A stretch of DNA of 64,000 nt from Caenorhabditis remanei (Eukaryota; Nematoda; Chromadorea; Rhabditida; Rhabditidae). Numbering within the stretch: position 1 is the stretch's first letter; each line of letters starts with the position of its first letter. The stretch is taken from the NCBI RefSeq assembly GCF_010183535.1, contig NC_071333.1:18040587-18104586 (forward strand). Direction: 5' to 3'. The position numbers and the translations under genes are program-made. The notes under the pieces were generated by a model, which saw nothing but the letters and a program-made list of their open reading frames with translations, was not told where the DNA came from and did not search any database. Below, one piece after another: positions 1 to 9,113 of the stretch.

Positions 1-291
1 AAAGTTCCCTGAAAAGCAACGGATGTTTTATAAGAAAAACTAGTTTGTGACGAGATATAGGATGTAGGGTTTCTAAATATTGCTTTTTTCTTCGTTTTTC
101 AAACCCTGTTTGACGTCAAAACGTAGTACGTCTTGAAATTTATTTATAATTCATTCGAGATACCGCGAAAACTACGAAAAACACTGTTTTCCATGTTCTT
201 CTAACCAAAAATGTATGAAACACTTCCTGGTCGTACTTTTTGTTAGTTATTCCCACGGGAACAATATATTTAATTATTTTCTCCCACGCAC

Positions 292-472
292 CTGCTTTCC
301 TGTGAATCCCTGAACAATAACTTTGGTGTCCTTGTTGATTTTCAAGTTGTTGTAGGTGTTGTTGTAGAAACGAGCAGCTCCTGAAAAATCTAGTTTTGAA
401 TAAAAAGTGTCAAAAGAGGTCCTTACCCTTTTGAATAGTTCTGGCATTATTGGCAAGTTGCTGACTCAACAT
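292..472 (-). CDS. sucl-1: Succinyl-CoA ligase alpha subunit, 5' end only (partial at left edge)
   Basis: Two coding exons are visible, 427..472 (start codon at 470-472) and 292..380; the rest lies beyond the left edge. They encode a short mitochondrial-type leader (MLSQQLANNARTIQKG) followed by ARFYNNTYNNLKINKDTK and VIVQGFTGKQ. The last block is the conserved N-terminal CoA-binding strand (VI.QGFTGKQ) of the ADP/GDP-forming succinyl-CoA ligase alpha subunit. The enzyme makes ATP or GTP from succinyl-CoA in the TCA cycle in the mitochondrial matrix. A ttttcag acceptor lies 6 nt before the ATG, as expected for an SL1 trans-spliced message. The donor at 290-291 opens an intron that fills 1..291. 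In C. elegans I recall sucl-1 on the same cosmid as let-7, which fits this position. The family call is strong; the symbol is by family and context. Confidence 0.85.
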
Positions 473-2030
473 GGTTACCTGAAAATGAAAATATTCAATA
501 AATAACATTATTTTTGAGATGACCGGCGCAAAGATTAGAAGAAAGATAGCAAAATCTTAGAATATTGAAAACATTCGAAATCCGATTCTAATAAGAAACC
601 AAAATCTGTTTTCTTATCAATTTATTTAAAAAAAAACAGCTATCAAGAAAAAGGTTCCTTGATTTCCAAACAACTACCTCGACATTACACAAAACAAAAG
701 ATGGCGAGAGTGTACACGACAGTCCAGAGACCCAGGGAAAAAGAGGACGTACGCAGCCAATTGTTGGCTGCGTATTCAACGCTAATACATTGTCCAGTCC
801 CGACCCCCTTGCCGTCCGTTCTCTGCCAATGCATCGGCGCACACTGTGTGTCTCTCAGTGTGTGTTTTTCTTTGCACAAGTTTGAAACCACTAGGCAGTG
901 ATAGATATTCGAGAGAATTGGGTTTTTTGGCAGTAATTAGGATGGAGGATTGAGGATGGCAAAGGATAATATTCATTTTCTTTTCTTTTTGCAGTAGTCG
1001 TCGGTGACTCTGCTTTTTTGCTAATATTCAATTTTTCCTTATGCGCGAAACCGAGGCGAGCATACCATAAAGCTAACATGAATGGGATAACCCAGCCAAA
1101 AGTGCATTTTTTGAACAGATTGCGAAAACTTTGAAATTGGAATGGAAGGTTTTTCAAAAAATTGGTTGATGAAAACAGAAACGGGTTTTATTGAAAAAGG
1201 ATTTCACCATGCAAACAAGACAATCACAGAAAAGAAATTATCAAAATGATTAAAAGTTACTATTTTGGTCAGTCCATGTACTTTGTACATAGCCAATCGG
1301 TTCACTGACCAACATTCACAAGGGACAGAATTTTTTTTCCAAAAATTCCAGCAATATCTAACATGTCTGCTGCTCTACATACACTTTTCTAGAAAGTCTT
1401 CCAGCGTGCTGCTACATTTTCAATATATCCCAACTCCTGCGCTCTCTTATACCCGTCGCTCCCAAATAATTCATGATTTCCTTTACTTCTGGCAGAAGGC
1501 AGGGCAGGCTCGTCGTCAAACGTCTTACATAGAACGAGTGTTTTATTTCGCATCCCCCATTTCTCGAAAAACGTTTTTCGACACGTCTTCGTCGTTGGTC
1601 ATTTCATTTCGCTCCCCTCCCATGCTCCACCAGTTTATTGATTTACGCTTTGTGGCGCTGTTCTCCTGAGCTCATGCTCCCGCCCTAATCCGTCAAAACC
1701 ACCGTCAGGCGTCCGGATGTCATAGAAGATAAACTGCGATAATCTTCAAACGGGAAGCCCTTCTTATGCATTGGAAATGGCGGTTTAGAGGCCCTCGAAA
1801 CTCGCGCGACACTAACATTTTTCATTCGCTATCAAAACGGAAAGCGTGATACTAATGTGCTCATTCAAGCCGTTTGGTTTAAAATTCATTCGTTTCGGAC
1901 ACACCCCCGGTTTCTTGAGGCGCTGAGCTTGCACCTTGCCATAAACAGAATAAATCAATACCAGTTTTTTCTCTTCTCCCTTTCTCTGCTCTCCATTTAA
2001 CTATAATCCCATTTTCTGTTAATTTACAGA
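473..2030. other. Intergenic region between divergent sucl-1 and the MXRA7-like gene
   Basis: This holds the 5' flank of sucl-1 (-) and of the gene starting at 2031 (+), so it must contain both promoters. It has pyrimidine-rich tracts and GC-richer patches near 720-850 and 1660-1830, but no reading frame here has splice sites, homology or composition that I would call coding. No RNA gene or repeat was recognised. Confidence 0.6.
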
Positions 2031-2961
2031 ATGAAAATTGGGTACACAACTGAAGAATGGGCGGTCATCTGGTTGACAATTTTGGTGAGCTTAATGATAA
2101 CGACAAGAAAAACAGAAAATGTTTAGGGAGGAGCGTTGTTCGGATTCTTCCTCAACTTCCTCTGGTCGAGAAAGCGTCGCAATGATCAAAAGAAAGAGGA
2201 GGATAAGTTCGTGGGCAAAATGAATACAGTAAGTTGCCTAGAAGAAAATCGCGACAAAGTTGTGTTGTTACAGACTGGCCTACGAAAGAACCGAGTGATT
2301 TTTAGCCCGGAGATTTGTGAGAATGGTAATATCACCTTAACTAGAATCAAAAATTTCAAAATTCTATTCCCAGAAGTCCCTGAGGTTATCAATTTGGACA
2401 ATGATAGTGACGAGGAGAAAACCGAGAGTGAATCGAATTCTGATGAACAAGAGGATGAGGATGAGGAAGAAGTTGAGGGTGAGGAAGATGAAGTAGACGA
2501 GGAAGATGAGGATGAAGAAGACGAGGAGGAGCAGATGCCACAGTTTAACAAACGCAAACTCAAGAATACACAAAATGCCGATGATGACAAGCCATCCACG
2601 TCGGACAGTAAGGTAGGAGGCACTGATAACAATAATTATAGATTCTAATTCATATTTTTTCAGAAGGATTTATCGGAAAGTGACAAAATCAACGCAACAC
2701 TCGGAAAATTGCATGGAAAACTTGCAACCGCTCAATTGAAAGCGAAAACTCGTCAAATTGCCGCCGAAATGAGTGAACAAGAGAAAGAATACGTAAGGAA
2801 AATGATCGTGTAGCGGTATTATCAGCTCTTTCTTTTTTAAGGAGGCAAAAATGACCAACAATCAAATGGAGTCAATCATGAAACTGATGATGCAGAACCA
2901 GGAGAAGTTCGGCATGAGCAGTGAGGACATCAAAGAACAAATGAATCTGTACAACTTCTAA
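2031..2961 (+). CDS. Single-pass membrane protein with acidic tract and MXRA7-like C-terminus
   Basis: Proposed exons 2031..2084, 2127..2228, 2274..2325, 2374..2612, 2664..2792 and 2842..2961 give 231 residues. Residues about 12-30 (VIWLTILGGALFGFFLNFLW) form one transmembrane segment followed by basic SRKRRN. A central stretch of about 45 residues is almost entirely Asp/Glu (DNA 2440-2535). The C-terminal third is helical and ends with LMMQNQEKFGMSSEDIKEQM before the stop; this resembles the helical C-terminal domain of vertebrate matrix-remodelling-associated protein 7 (LM..N.E.FG.MS..DI.EQL). The start follows a tttacag acceptor at once, suggesting trans-splicing. Two introns (2229-2273 and 2326-2373) are 45 and 48 nt and carry no in-frame stop, so a genome-only reading would translate through them. 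The function of MXRA7 is poorly defined, so only family membership is proposed. An AATAAA lies about 115 nt past the stop. Confidence 0.75.
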
Positions 2962-3646
2962 ATATTTATTTTTATGAATACATCATCTCCACGACATTTT
3001 CGCTTTTCTCCCATCTCATTTCGGTCATAATTTTGAAAATTTTCATTCCATGCAAACATAACGCTTTTTCATGTGTAAATAAATAAATGATGTCAGGAAA
3101 GTTTCAGATTTTGCAGAAATTTAGTTTTACTAATTCAAGGAAACATTTTTTTGAATCTCAGGGTATAAAATATGAAAAGTCAGGATTTTTATTTCAAGGT
3201 AATCTTCAAACTACTAGTAATAATCGATAAACATCCAAAAGTACGATTTGCAAGTTATTCAAGGTGTTTTGTGGGTTTTTCGTTGTTTTGTTAGCAACAT
3301 TTTTCGGTTTTAAGCATTATTTTCACTTTATTTGAACTCAATACAACACCGAAAGAAGTATCGATCCGAATTTCGCTATATAATGTTTTCTGCGGAAGCC
3401 ATACGGTTCTTAGCAGAGATTTAATCATTTCAAAGCTTTTTTTTTCGATTTCAACTCGTTTGCTATTATTTATTGAACAAATTTTTTAAATTGGTTTCAA
3501 ACCGGTTTGCGTCTTTCTGAAATACATTATTTCCATTACTTAGTCCCAACCACTGCCAAATTGACAATTCAACAATGTTTATACAAAATATTCAACAAAA
3601 ATAAATATACACAACCCAGATAATTCCATTTCACATATGTAACCGT
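2962..3646. other. Convergent 3' intergenic region with AATAAA at 3078-3083
   Basis: This region separates the 3' ends of the MXRA7-like gene (+) and the WASHC2-like gene (-). It is AT-rich, has an AATAAA motif at 3078-3083 serving the plus-strand gene, and shows no further coding or RNA features. Confidence 0.6.
3078..3083 (+). terminator. Poly(A) signal of the MXRA7-like gene
   Basis: A canonical AATAAA hexamer lies about 117 nt after the stop codon at 2961 within an AT-rich 3' flank. Confidence 0.6.
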
Positions 3647-6600
3647 TCATTTTGACACGTTGCTTCTAGTTGGTGGACGACGATTTGGTGGGCCACGGCA
3701 GCGACTCTGTAACTCACTGATTTTCGTTACAGAGAATCTTCGAGAACCAACAAAACTAACCTTGAGCATGCTACTAACTCCCAATTCTTCTTCAGTGGGA
3801 GTTTCTTCTTTTTCATCAGTATCCGATGTATTTTTGACAGGCATAGGTAGAGGGGTACCCGGTAGACGGAAGGATTTTTGCAAATCGGCGATCAACGAGA
3901 TTTTCGCAGACATTTTTTCACTAGTTGGCTCCTTTTTTGAGCGGGATGACTCTGTTTGCTCAGATAAATCAGATGAGGAAGGTTCCTGAAATGAAAGAAA
4001 TAAAACAATGCATGTGTAATTCAAGTTGTGAAATTGTGAAATCCAGCGTCTCCTACCATTTTTGGAGGCGCGGTAGTAACTTTTGGTGGCATCGACAGTT
4101 TGGGTTTACTTGCGGTAGAAAACAGATCCGAGTCTGAATCACTGTCGTCAAATAGTGATTGTGTGACCGGTTTTTTGATTTCAACTTTCCGGGTGACTGG
4201 TGGCACAATCGGTTTTGTCTGGAATACGGAATTTGCATATTATTTGGTATTCAGAGAAACAGAAGTTATGATTCACAACTTTTCACAAAAACGATATAAA
4301 ACTTACAACAGGCGTATCCACCGCTTTTGGAGCAACTGGTATGGTCTTCTCAGTGACGTTTGTTTGAGGTATGGCAGGTGCAGTTGCTTCTGCTTTTGTC
4401 ACTGGCTTTGCAACAGGTTTCGGTTTCTCAGCTGGCTTTGTGAACGATTTGAGGAAATCATCGTCGGAATCCGAATCAGAGCTGAATAGCGATTTGCCGA
4501 CCATTGGTTTGGTTGTGGAAGACACTTTTGCAGTTCTCTTGGGTACAGTAGGCTCCGCAGGTTTCTTAATCTGGAATAACGGGCTTTTAGAGTACATATT
4601 TACAGAAAAGAACATTTTGAGACAAACCTGAGCAACCGGTTTTGACGGAACAGCCTTTGGCACTTCCTGTTTCATCGGAGGAGGTTTTGAATACTCGGTG
4701 TCTGTTTCTGAGTCCGAATCAAAGATGTTTGAAGAGATCATTGGCTTGGTGTCAAACAACGGAACCTTCCTCTGTGGTGCGGTCTGTGGTGGCACGGGTC
4801 GAGGAACGGTTGTTGGTTGCTGGAAAATTTGTTGTGAGGAGAGCTGATTGGGTCTTCAGACAAAAATTAAAACCATACTTGCAAACAGTGCCGAAACGGG
4901 CGGGGGCGTAATACGCTCAGAACTCAATGTTATAAACTAAAAATTATATTAAAATGCAGATCTCGGTGAGTCCCATGTTCGTGTTTTACTACGGGCCGGA
5001 TGCCTATCTGTTAGGCCGGGCTAGAAAGGCTTTTCTTTTTCACTTTTCCGTTTTTGACACTATTTCCCGGCCCCGGCACATGAACGACACCGGTACGTAG
5101 TAGATTACAGCGGTAGAACGCGCCAAGATCTACAGTTTGATTCATTTTTAAGCTCATAAAATTCAGTTTGAAGCGAATTACCCCCGTATCTACTACGGGC
5201 CGGATGGCTGTTCCTTAATGTGCCGCGGACCGGGCTAGGAAGGCTTTTTCATCATTTTTGCGTTTTTTGACACTTTTTCCCGTCCCGCGGCATGTTAGCG
5301 AATAGTCATCCGGCCCGAAGTGGACCACAGCCATAGAACTCGCAGAGATCTACAGTGTGGAATGTTTTTCAACTCATAACATTGAGTTTGAAGAGAATTA
5401 CGCGCCGACCCGTTTTAGCCAAATATTTTGAAAACTAACCTCTGACGACGTTGGAACTTTTACAGTCGATGAACCCTGTTGTGAACTGCTTGATGAGGAT
5501 GCAGGCTTTGTTTCCATTGCAACTGCCGGCTTTGGGACTACCACTGGTTTCTGAGACGTGGATGGTTTTTGGAGCGGTTCAGTATCAGAATCCGAGTCGG
5601 AGTCGAAAAATTTGGGTCTTGCCGCCACTTTTTCTCTCATCTCGCCAATAACAGACGCCATTGCGGCAGGTCTCATAGACACGTGTAATGGTTGTGTAGG
5701 GTTTGCTGACTGGGAAGATTCCGCACTCTCAATGGGATCGAGAGGATTTTGAGAGGCGTGGTTGCTTGGCTCTGGTTGTTGCTCAGCAGGTTTCTCGGGT
5801 GTTGAGTCAAGTGTGCTCTCCGAGCTAGCGTCGACAATAGAAGAAGGTCTATTTGACTCTGTAAAGGGGAGAAATTATTGATTTTTTTTTGGTGGAAAGT
5901 TTCTCACGTCTCTCATCAATCTCTCCAATTGGATTCGGTCTGGTTTCAATGAACGGTGGTCTCTCGTCTAGATATCCATTCTGAGCCGCATGAATCTCTT
6001 GGTGCTCATCACTTTCATATTCATCATCATTCAGCTCTTCGGAGCCGTCCGAACTCTCCGCATGATGATACCCGTTGTTTCCGTTACTGTTGACATGATG
6101 ACCGTTTGTGTAGCCGTTCTGTTCCATGAGACCTCCAATATGACCCGTGTCAAATACAGCTGGATTATCCTGAATTCAAGTTTTTTGTTGTTCTTATTTT
6201 TAATAGGTGTAGCTCACCATAGAGTTGATATTTTTTCCCGCGTTGATTATAGCGTTTTTCAGTGCTTCCAAAAACTGCGGTGTGTAAATTTCCGTTTTCT
6301 CCATATTCCCAGCCATATCATCCGTGTTTTGGATATTTTGAGTAGACACCACCTGCAAATATCGATTTTTAGATTTGACCACGTTATCAGAAGTATTCTA
6401 CCTGCTTTACCACCTTGTGGTGTTTAAGATTTGCCATTTTGGAGCCCACACTACCCACTCTGAGGGACACTTCCCTTGAAAACGAATCCAAATCGCTTGC
6501 TTTCTTCTCTACTTCACCGATTCGCTGCTGGATCCGTCTTGCAATGTTGCGAGCCATTTGTGTCAGCTGAAAATTGTGAAATGGTGATTCATCATGGAGT

Positions 6601-6673
6601 TTTTCACGATAATCCATACCTCTTTGTCCATTCTCAATGAATTCGGGTTGATATTTGAGTTATTTTCCAGCAT
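3647..6673 (-). CDS. FAM21/WASHC2-like WASH-complex adaptor
   Basis: Ten exons (6620..6673, 6402..6566, 6218..6352, 5908..6169, 5440..5858, 4628..4819, 4307..4570, 4057..4218, 3761..3985, 3647..3706) close in frame to 645 residues. The N-terminal helical part (RRIQQRIGEVEKKASDLDSF and LEALKNAIINAGKNI) matches the pattern of the FAM21 head that binds the WASH core. The rest is disordered and acidic, with repeated aromatic/acidic motifs LFDDSDSDSDLFS, LFSSDSDSDDDFL, NIFDSDSETDTEY and KFFDSDSDSDTEP. These resemble the L-F-acidic-L-F repeats through which FAM21 binds retromer VPS35. The tail LKSRCRGPPNRRPPTR resembles a capping-protein-interaction motif. WASH with FAM21 drives actin-dependent sorting on endosomes. 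The protein is about half the length of human FAM21. The last intron (54 nt) is in frame if retained. The fifth intron carries an inverted-repeat element. Confidence 0.75.
4890..5420. mobile_element. MITE-like inverted-repeat element in WASHC2-like intron 5
   Basis: The left end (from the ccgaaacggg run at 4891, through gcgtaat and aactcaatgttat to agatctc near 4970) is the inverted complement of the right end (from agatct near 5347, through ataacattgagtt and attacgc to cccgtttta at 5416). The inverted match spans about 80 bp with scattered mismatches. Inside, two diverged direct copies of a unit of about 205 bp beginning at tactacgggccggatg (about 4988 and 5194) lie in tandem. The element has no open reading frame, so it would be non-autonomous. 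It fills nearly the whole intron 4820-5439. Confidence 0.75.
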
Positions 6674-8990
6674 CTTTCTTGTTTGATTGGTTATACCTGG
6701 AACTTAATAAAATTATTACGATTTTTACAAAAAAATAGAGAAAAAATGGCTGCAAACGATTAAAAACGATGGAAAAATAAATAACAACAAATAAAAACCA
6801 GGCGCATTTCTTGAACGGTTACTGGCGTATAGAAGGATGGAGGGGAAGGCGCACTCTCGGTGTGGTGCGGGGCACTGCCATTGTAAGTGCGCGCAGGCCA
6901 AGATGAGGAGGAGAGGACGATGGCAATTTCTCCTCAATTGAGAAGAAATGTTGTTTGAGGAGATATTGCAACATCTTCTGGCTAATGTTTGAGAAAGAGA
7001 TGACGTAGGGATGGTAATGCGACAATAAGGATACCTGCATACTTGTCATGGCCCGGCCTGGCATGGCAAGGACTGAGAAGGCCCGAAAAGATACGAAGGC
7101 TTATCCCGGGCCGGGTCTTCAAAGTTTTTAAAGGCCCGGTCTCCAAAAATGAATTGTTTTTTCAAATATTTTCAATTTTTTATCGAAAATGTCAACATTT
7201 TTGAAGATTTTTCAGAATCTCTTCTAGTTCTGAATGATGGTCAATATTTTGACTTTTTCGAGAAAGAATTCAAACGTTTTTCAAAAAATCGAAAAACTGT
7301 GAATTTTGAAATTTGGCGCCAACTACCCGGGCCTTTCAGCCGGGCTTTGATAAGTATGGGCTCCAGAACACCTACTGGGATTATGCTAATGTTGTGTTTG
7401 TATGGTTTGTATACGATAGTTTTTATATCAAGTGAACCTGTTCAACCGGTGTGTTTTCTGGTATCAACTAATCATCATACAGACTGAAAATCTTGTATAC
7501 TCATGTGACATGTATATGCAAATAGGTTGATTCTTTCTCCCAACAAAAAACTTCATAAACACACATATCGAAAAAAAGTGTAACACAGTTTTTTTAGGGT
7601 GATGATACCTATCTGGTCAGTTTTTTTAGAAAGTTTTTATCGGTCATGAAGACTTTCACTTTACGACCGACAAAAAACTAGGGTATCACTTTTTTTGTTT
7701 CGCGTTTTTTGAAAGAGAGTGATAATGAAGTTATCAAATCGAACTGGATCTTCTTTTGTGATAAATAATATCCATTGTGCTGTCAGTCTTCCATTCTGGT
7801 TGACCCAGTTTCCACTTAAATTCATTTTCAAATCCAGGTCACCGCAATCAAATGTCTCCTAAAGTGGAACAAAAGTTTGTTTTCACTTTCGCCCAATTCA
7901 AAAAATATCTACGCGGATTGGATCGGGTGTCACGCAGTGCTAGCCGATCCCACAGGTCAATTGTTTGCACGGAACTAACTCGCTCTGTTTTTTTGTAGGC
8001 GGAGTGGAAAAAACGAAAGGGAAACATAAAAACTACCTAGACGGAACTGGGTCAGTGGATATCCACAGTCTGACCACTTTCGGTTCTTTTCATTCGTGAC
8101 ATTGTTGCAAGTCAGCGGTTTTTTCTTCTCCTCCTGGCCTGCTAGAATTTCTTAGAAGGCTAATTTTTTTTAGATCACTTATAATCCATTTAGTACCTTC
8201 TAGAACTCCTGATACCAAATTTTCTGACAAAAAGTTTTAGACAACATTTAGACATAGACGAGACATGCACTTTCCCAATCTTATGGCAAAGAATACTTTA
8301 GATTTTTAATTTCATGGTCTGATAGTTGTTGATGCAAAAAATGTTTCCTTTTCTGAAAGAATATCAGAATATGGAATTTCCAGTTTTGGAAAATGGTTAG
8401 AGCACTCTGATATTCAAAATCACAAATTCTCTCCGATCATTTTTCTATTTTTTCTCACTCCCATACTTTTCCTTTATCAGTTGTTTCCTCACCCTCGTTT
8501 CCCCCTGTTGCCTCAATTTGCAACACTTGCCGGATGGATCATCAATCAAATATGCACTGACCACTCTCTATCTGAATTTCGAGGGGAGTCGTCGTGTTGC
8601 GTGCTATGTGTGGAGGCAGGCGGTGCCCCGTTTCACGCACTTTGCCTGATACCATGAAGGACGACGGCGCCCGGTACTGCCGCCCGGGGCCTCAATTCGC
8701 AACAAAGGAGCATAGGGAGACGAAGAGACGCAGTGCAGAGACGTGTGCCACCAACTTGCTCGGTGCATCGGCGTCCTTTTAGCCCCACCTCTCGGAGGGT
8801 TTTTTGTTCATATACATTGAGCTCGAGTTACTTTTTTCTTCAGTCTAGATGTGTTTCATTTCCAGAGAAGGTTTTCTAGAGATGAGCTCCTCCCTCTTTC
8901 CATTTTCATTCATTTTTTACCCCTTTTTCCTCTTGAATCCTACCTTACCACATCTTCCTTCCAAAGACACAGACATACAGCTAACCATAA
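6674..8990. other. Intergenic region and upstream control region of let-7
   Basis: This lies between the 5' end of the WASHC2-like gene (-) and the let-7 primary transcript (+). It contains a GC-rich dispersed-repeat patch of ggcccgg motifs at about 7045-7365, AT-rich stretches, and an island of unusually GC-rich sequence at about 8585-8800. It must contain the let-7 promoter elements. No protein-coding exon was recognised. Confidence 0.55.
7045..7365. repeat. GGCCCGG-rich dispersed repeat patch
   Basis: Repeated ggcccgg/cccgggcc words (about 7050-7145 and 7325-7350) frame an AT-rich centre. Similar ggcccgg words recur near 51050 and 51260, so this looks like a dispersed repeat family. Terminal inverted repeats are weak, so the element borders are uncertain. 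Confidence 0.4.
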
Positions 8991-8996
8991 TTTCAG
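8985..8996 (+). promoter_or_regulatory. Trans-splice (SL1) acceptor of pri-let-7
   Basis: The sequence ccataatttcag fits the nematode acceptor consensus, is not preceded by a nearby coding exon, and lies in the position known for SL1 addition to C. elegans pri-let-7. Splicing here defines the short pri-let-7 form thought to be the preferred Drosha substrate. Function is inferred from position. Confidence 0.6.
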
Positions 8997-9020
8997 GCAA
9001 TGGCAGATGGCGGCCGGTCA

Positions 9021-9113
9021 ACACTGTGCGTCTGGTGAGGTAGTAGGTTGTATAGTTTAGAATCTTACCTTGGTGAACTATGCAAGTTTCTACCTCACCA
9101 GATACAGAATCTT
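9021..9113 (+). ncRNA. let-7: let-7 microRNA precursor hairpin
   Basis: Positions 9036-9057 carry the complete, invariant 22-nt let-7 mature sequence (seed GAGGTAG). The 3' arm, gaactatgcaagtttctacctcac at about 9075-9098, pairs back with it. The lower stem tctggtgaggtag (9031-9043) pairs perfectly with ctacctcaccaga (9090-9102). The loop (ttagaatcttaccttgg) and the outer flanks differ from the C. elegans precursor as I remember it, while the mature strand is unchanged. let-7 is the heterochronic microRNA that represses lin-41, lin-14, hbl-1, let-60 and daf-12 at the larva-to-adult switch and is held back early by LIN-28. It is the strongest single identification in the window. Confidence 0.98.
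9036..9057 (+). ncRNA. let-7: Mature let-7 (5p) strand
   Basis: All 22 bases match the universally conserved let-7, starting TGAGGTAG and ending TATAGTT. It lies on the 5' arm of the hairpin at 9021-9113. Confidence 0.98.

Noticed and set aside
1265..1669. Open frame of 134 codons between sucl-1 and the MXRA7-like gene
   Set aside because: Phe/Ser-rich reading of pyrimidine-rich intergenic DNA; no homology, no flanking splice signals, and it lies in the divergent promoter region.
2186..2632. Antisense Ser-rich frame opposite the acidic tract of the MXRA7-like gene
   Set aside because: It is the shadow of the Glu/Asp codon run; a poly-Ser reading on the opposite strand is expected.
8594..8782. 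Open frame in the GC-rich island upstream of let-7
   Set aside because: Arg/Cys-rich composition expected from GC-rich DNA; no splice sites or recognisable domain; more likely regulatory.
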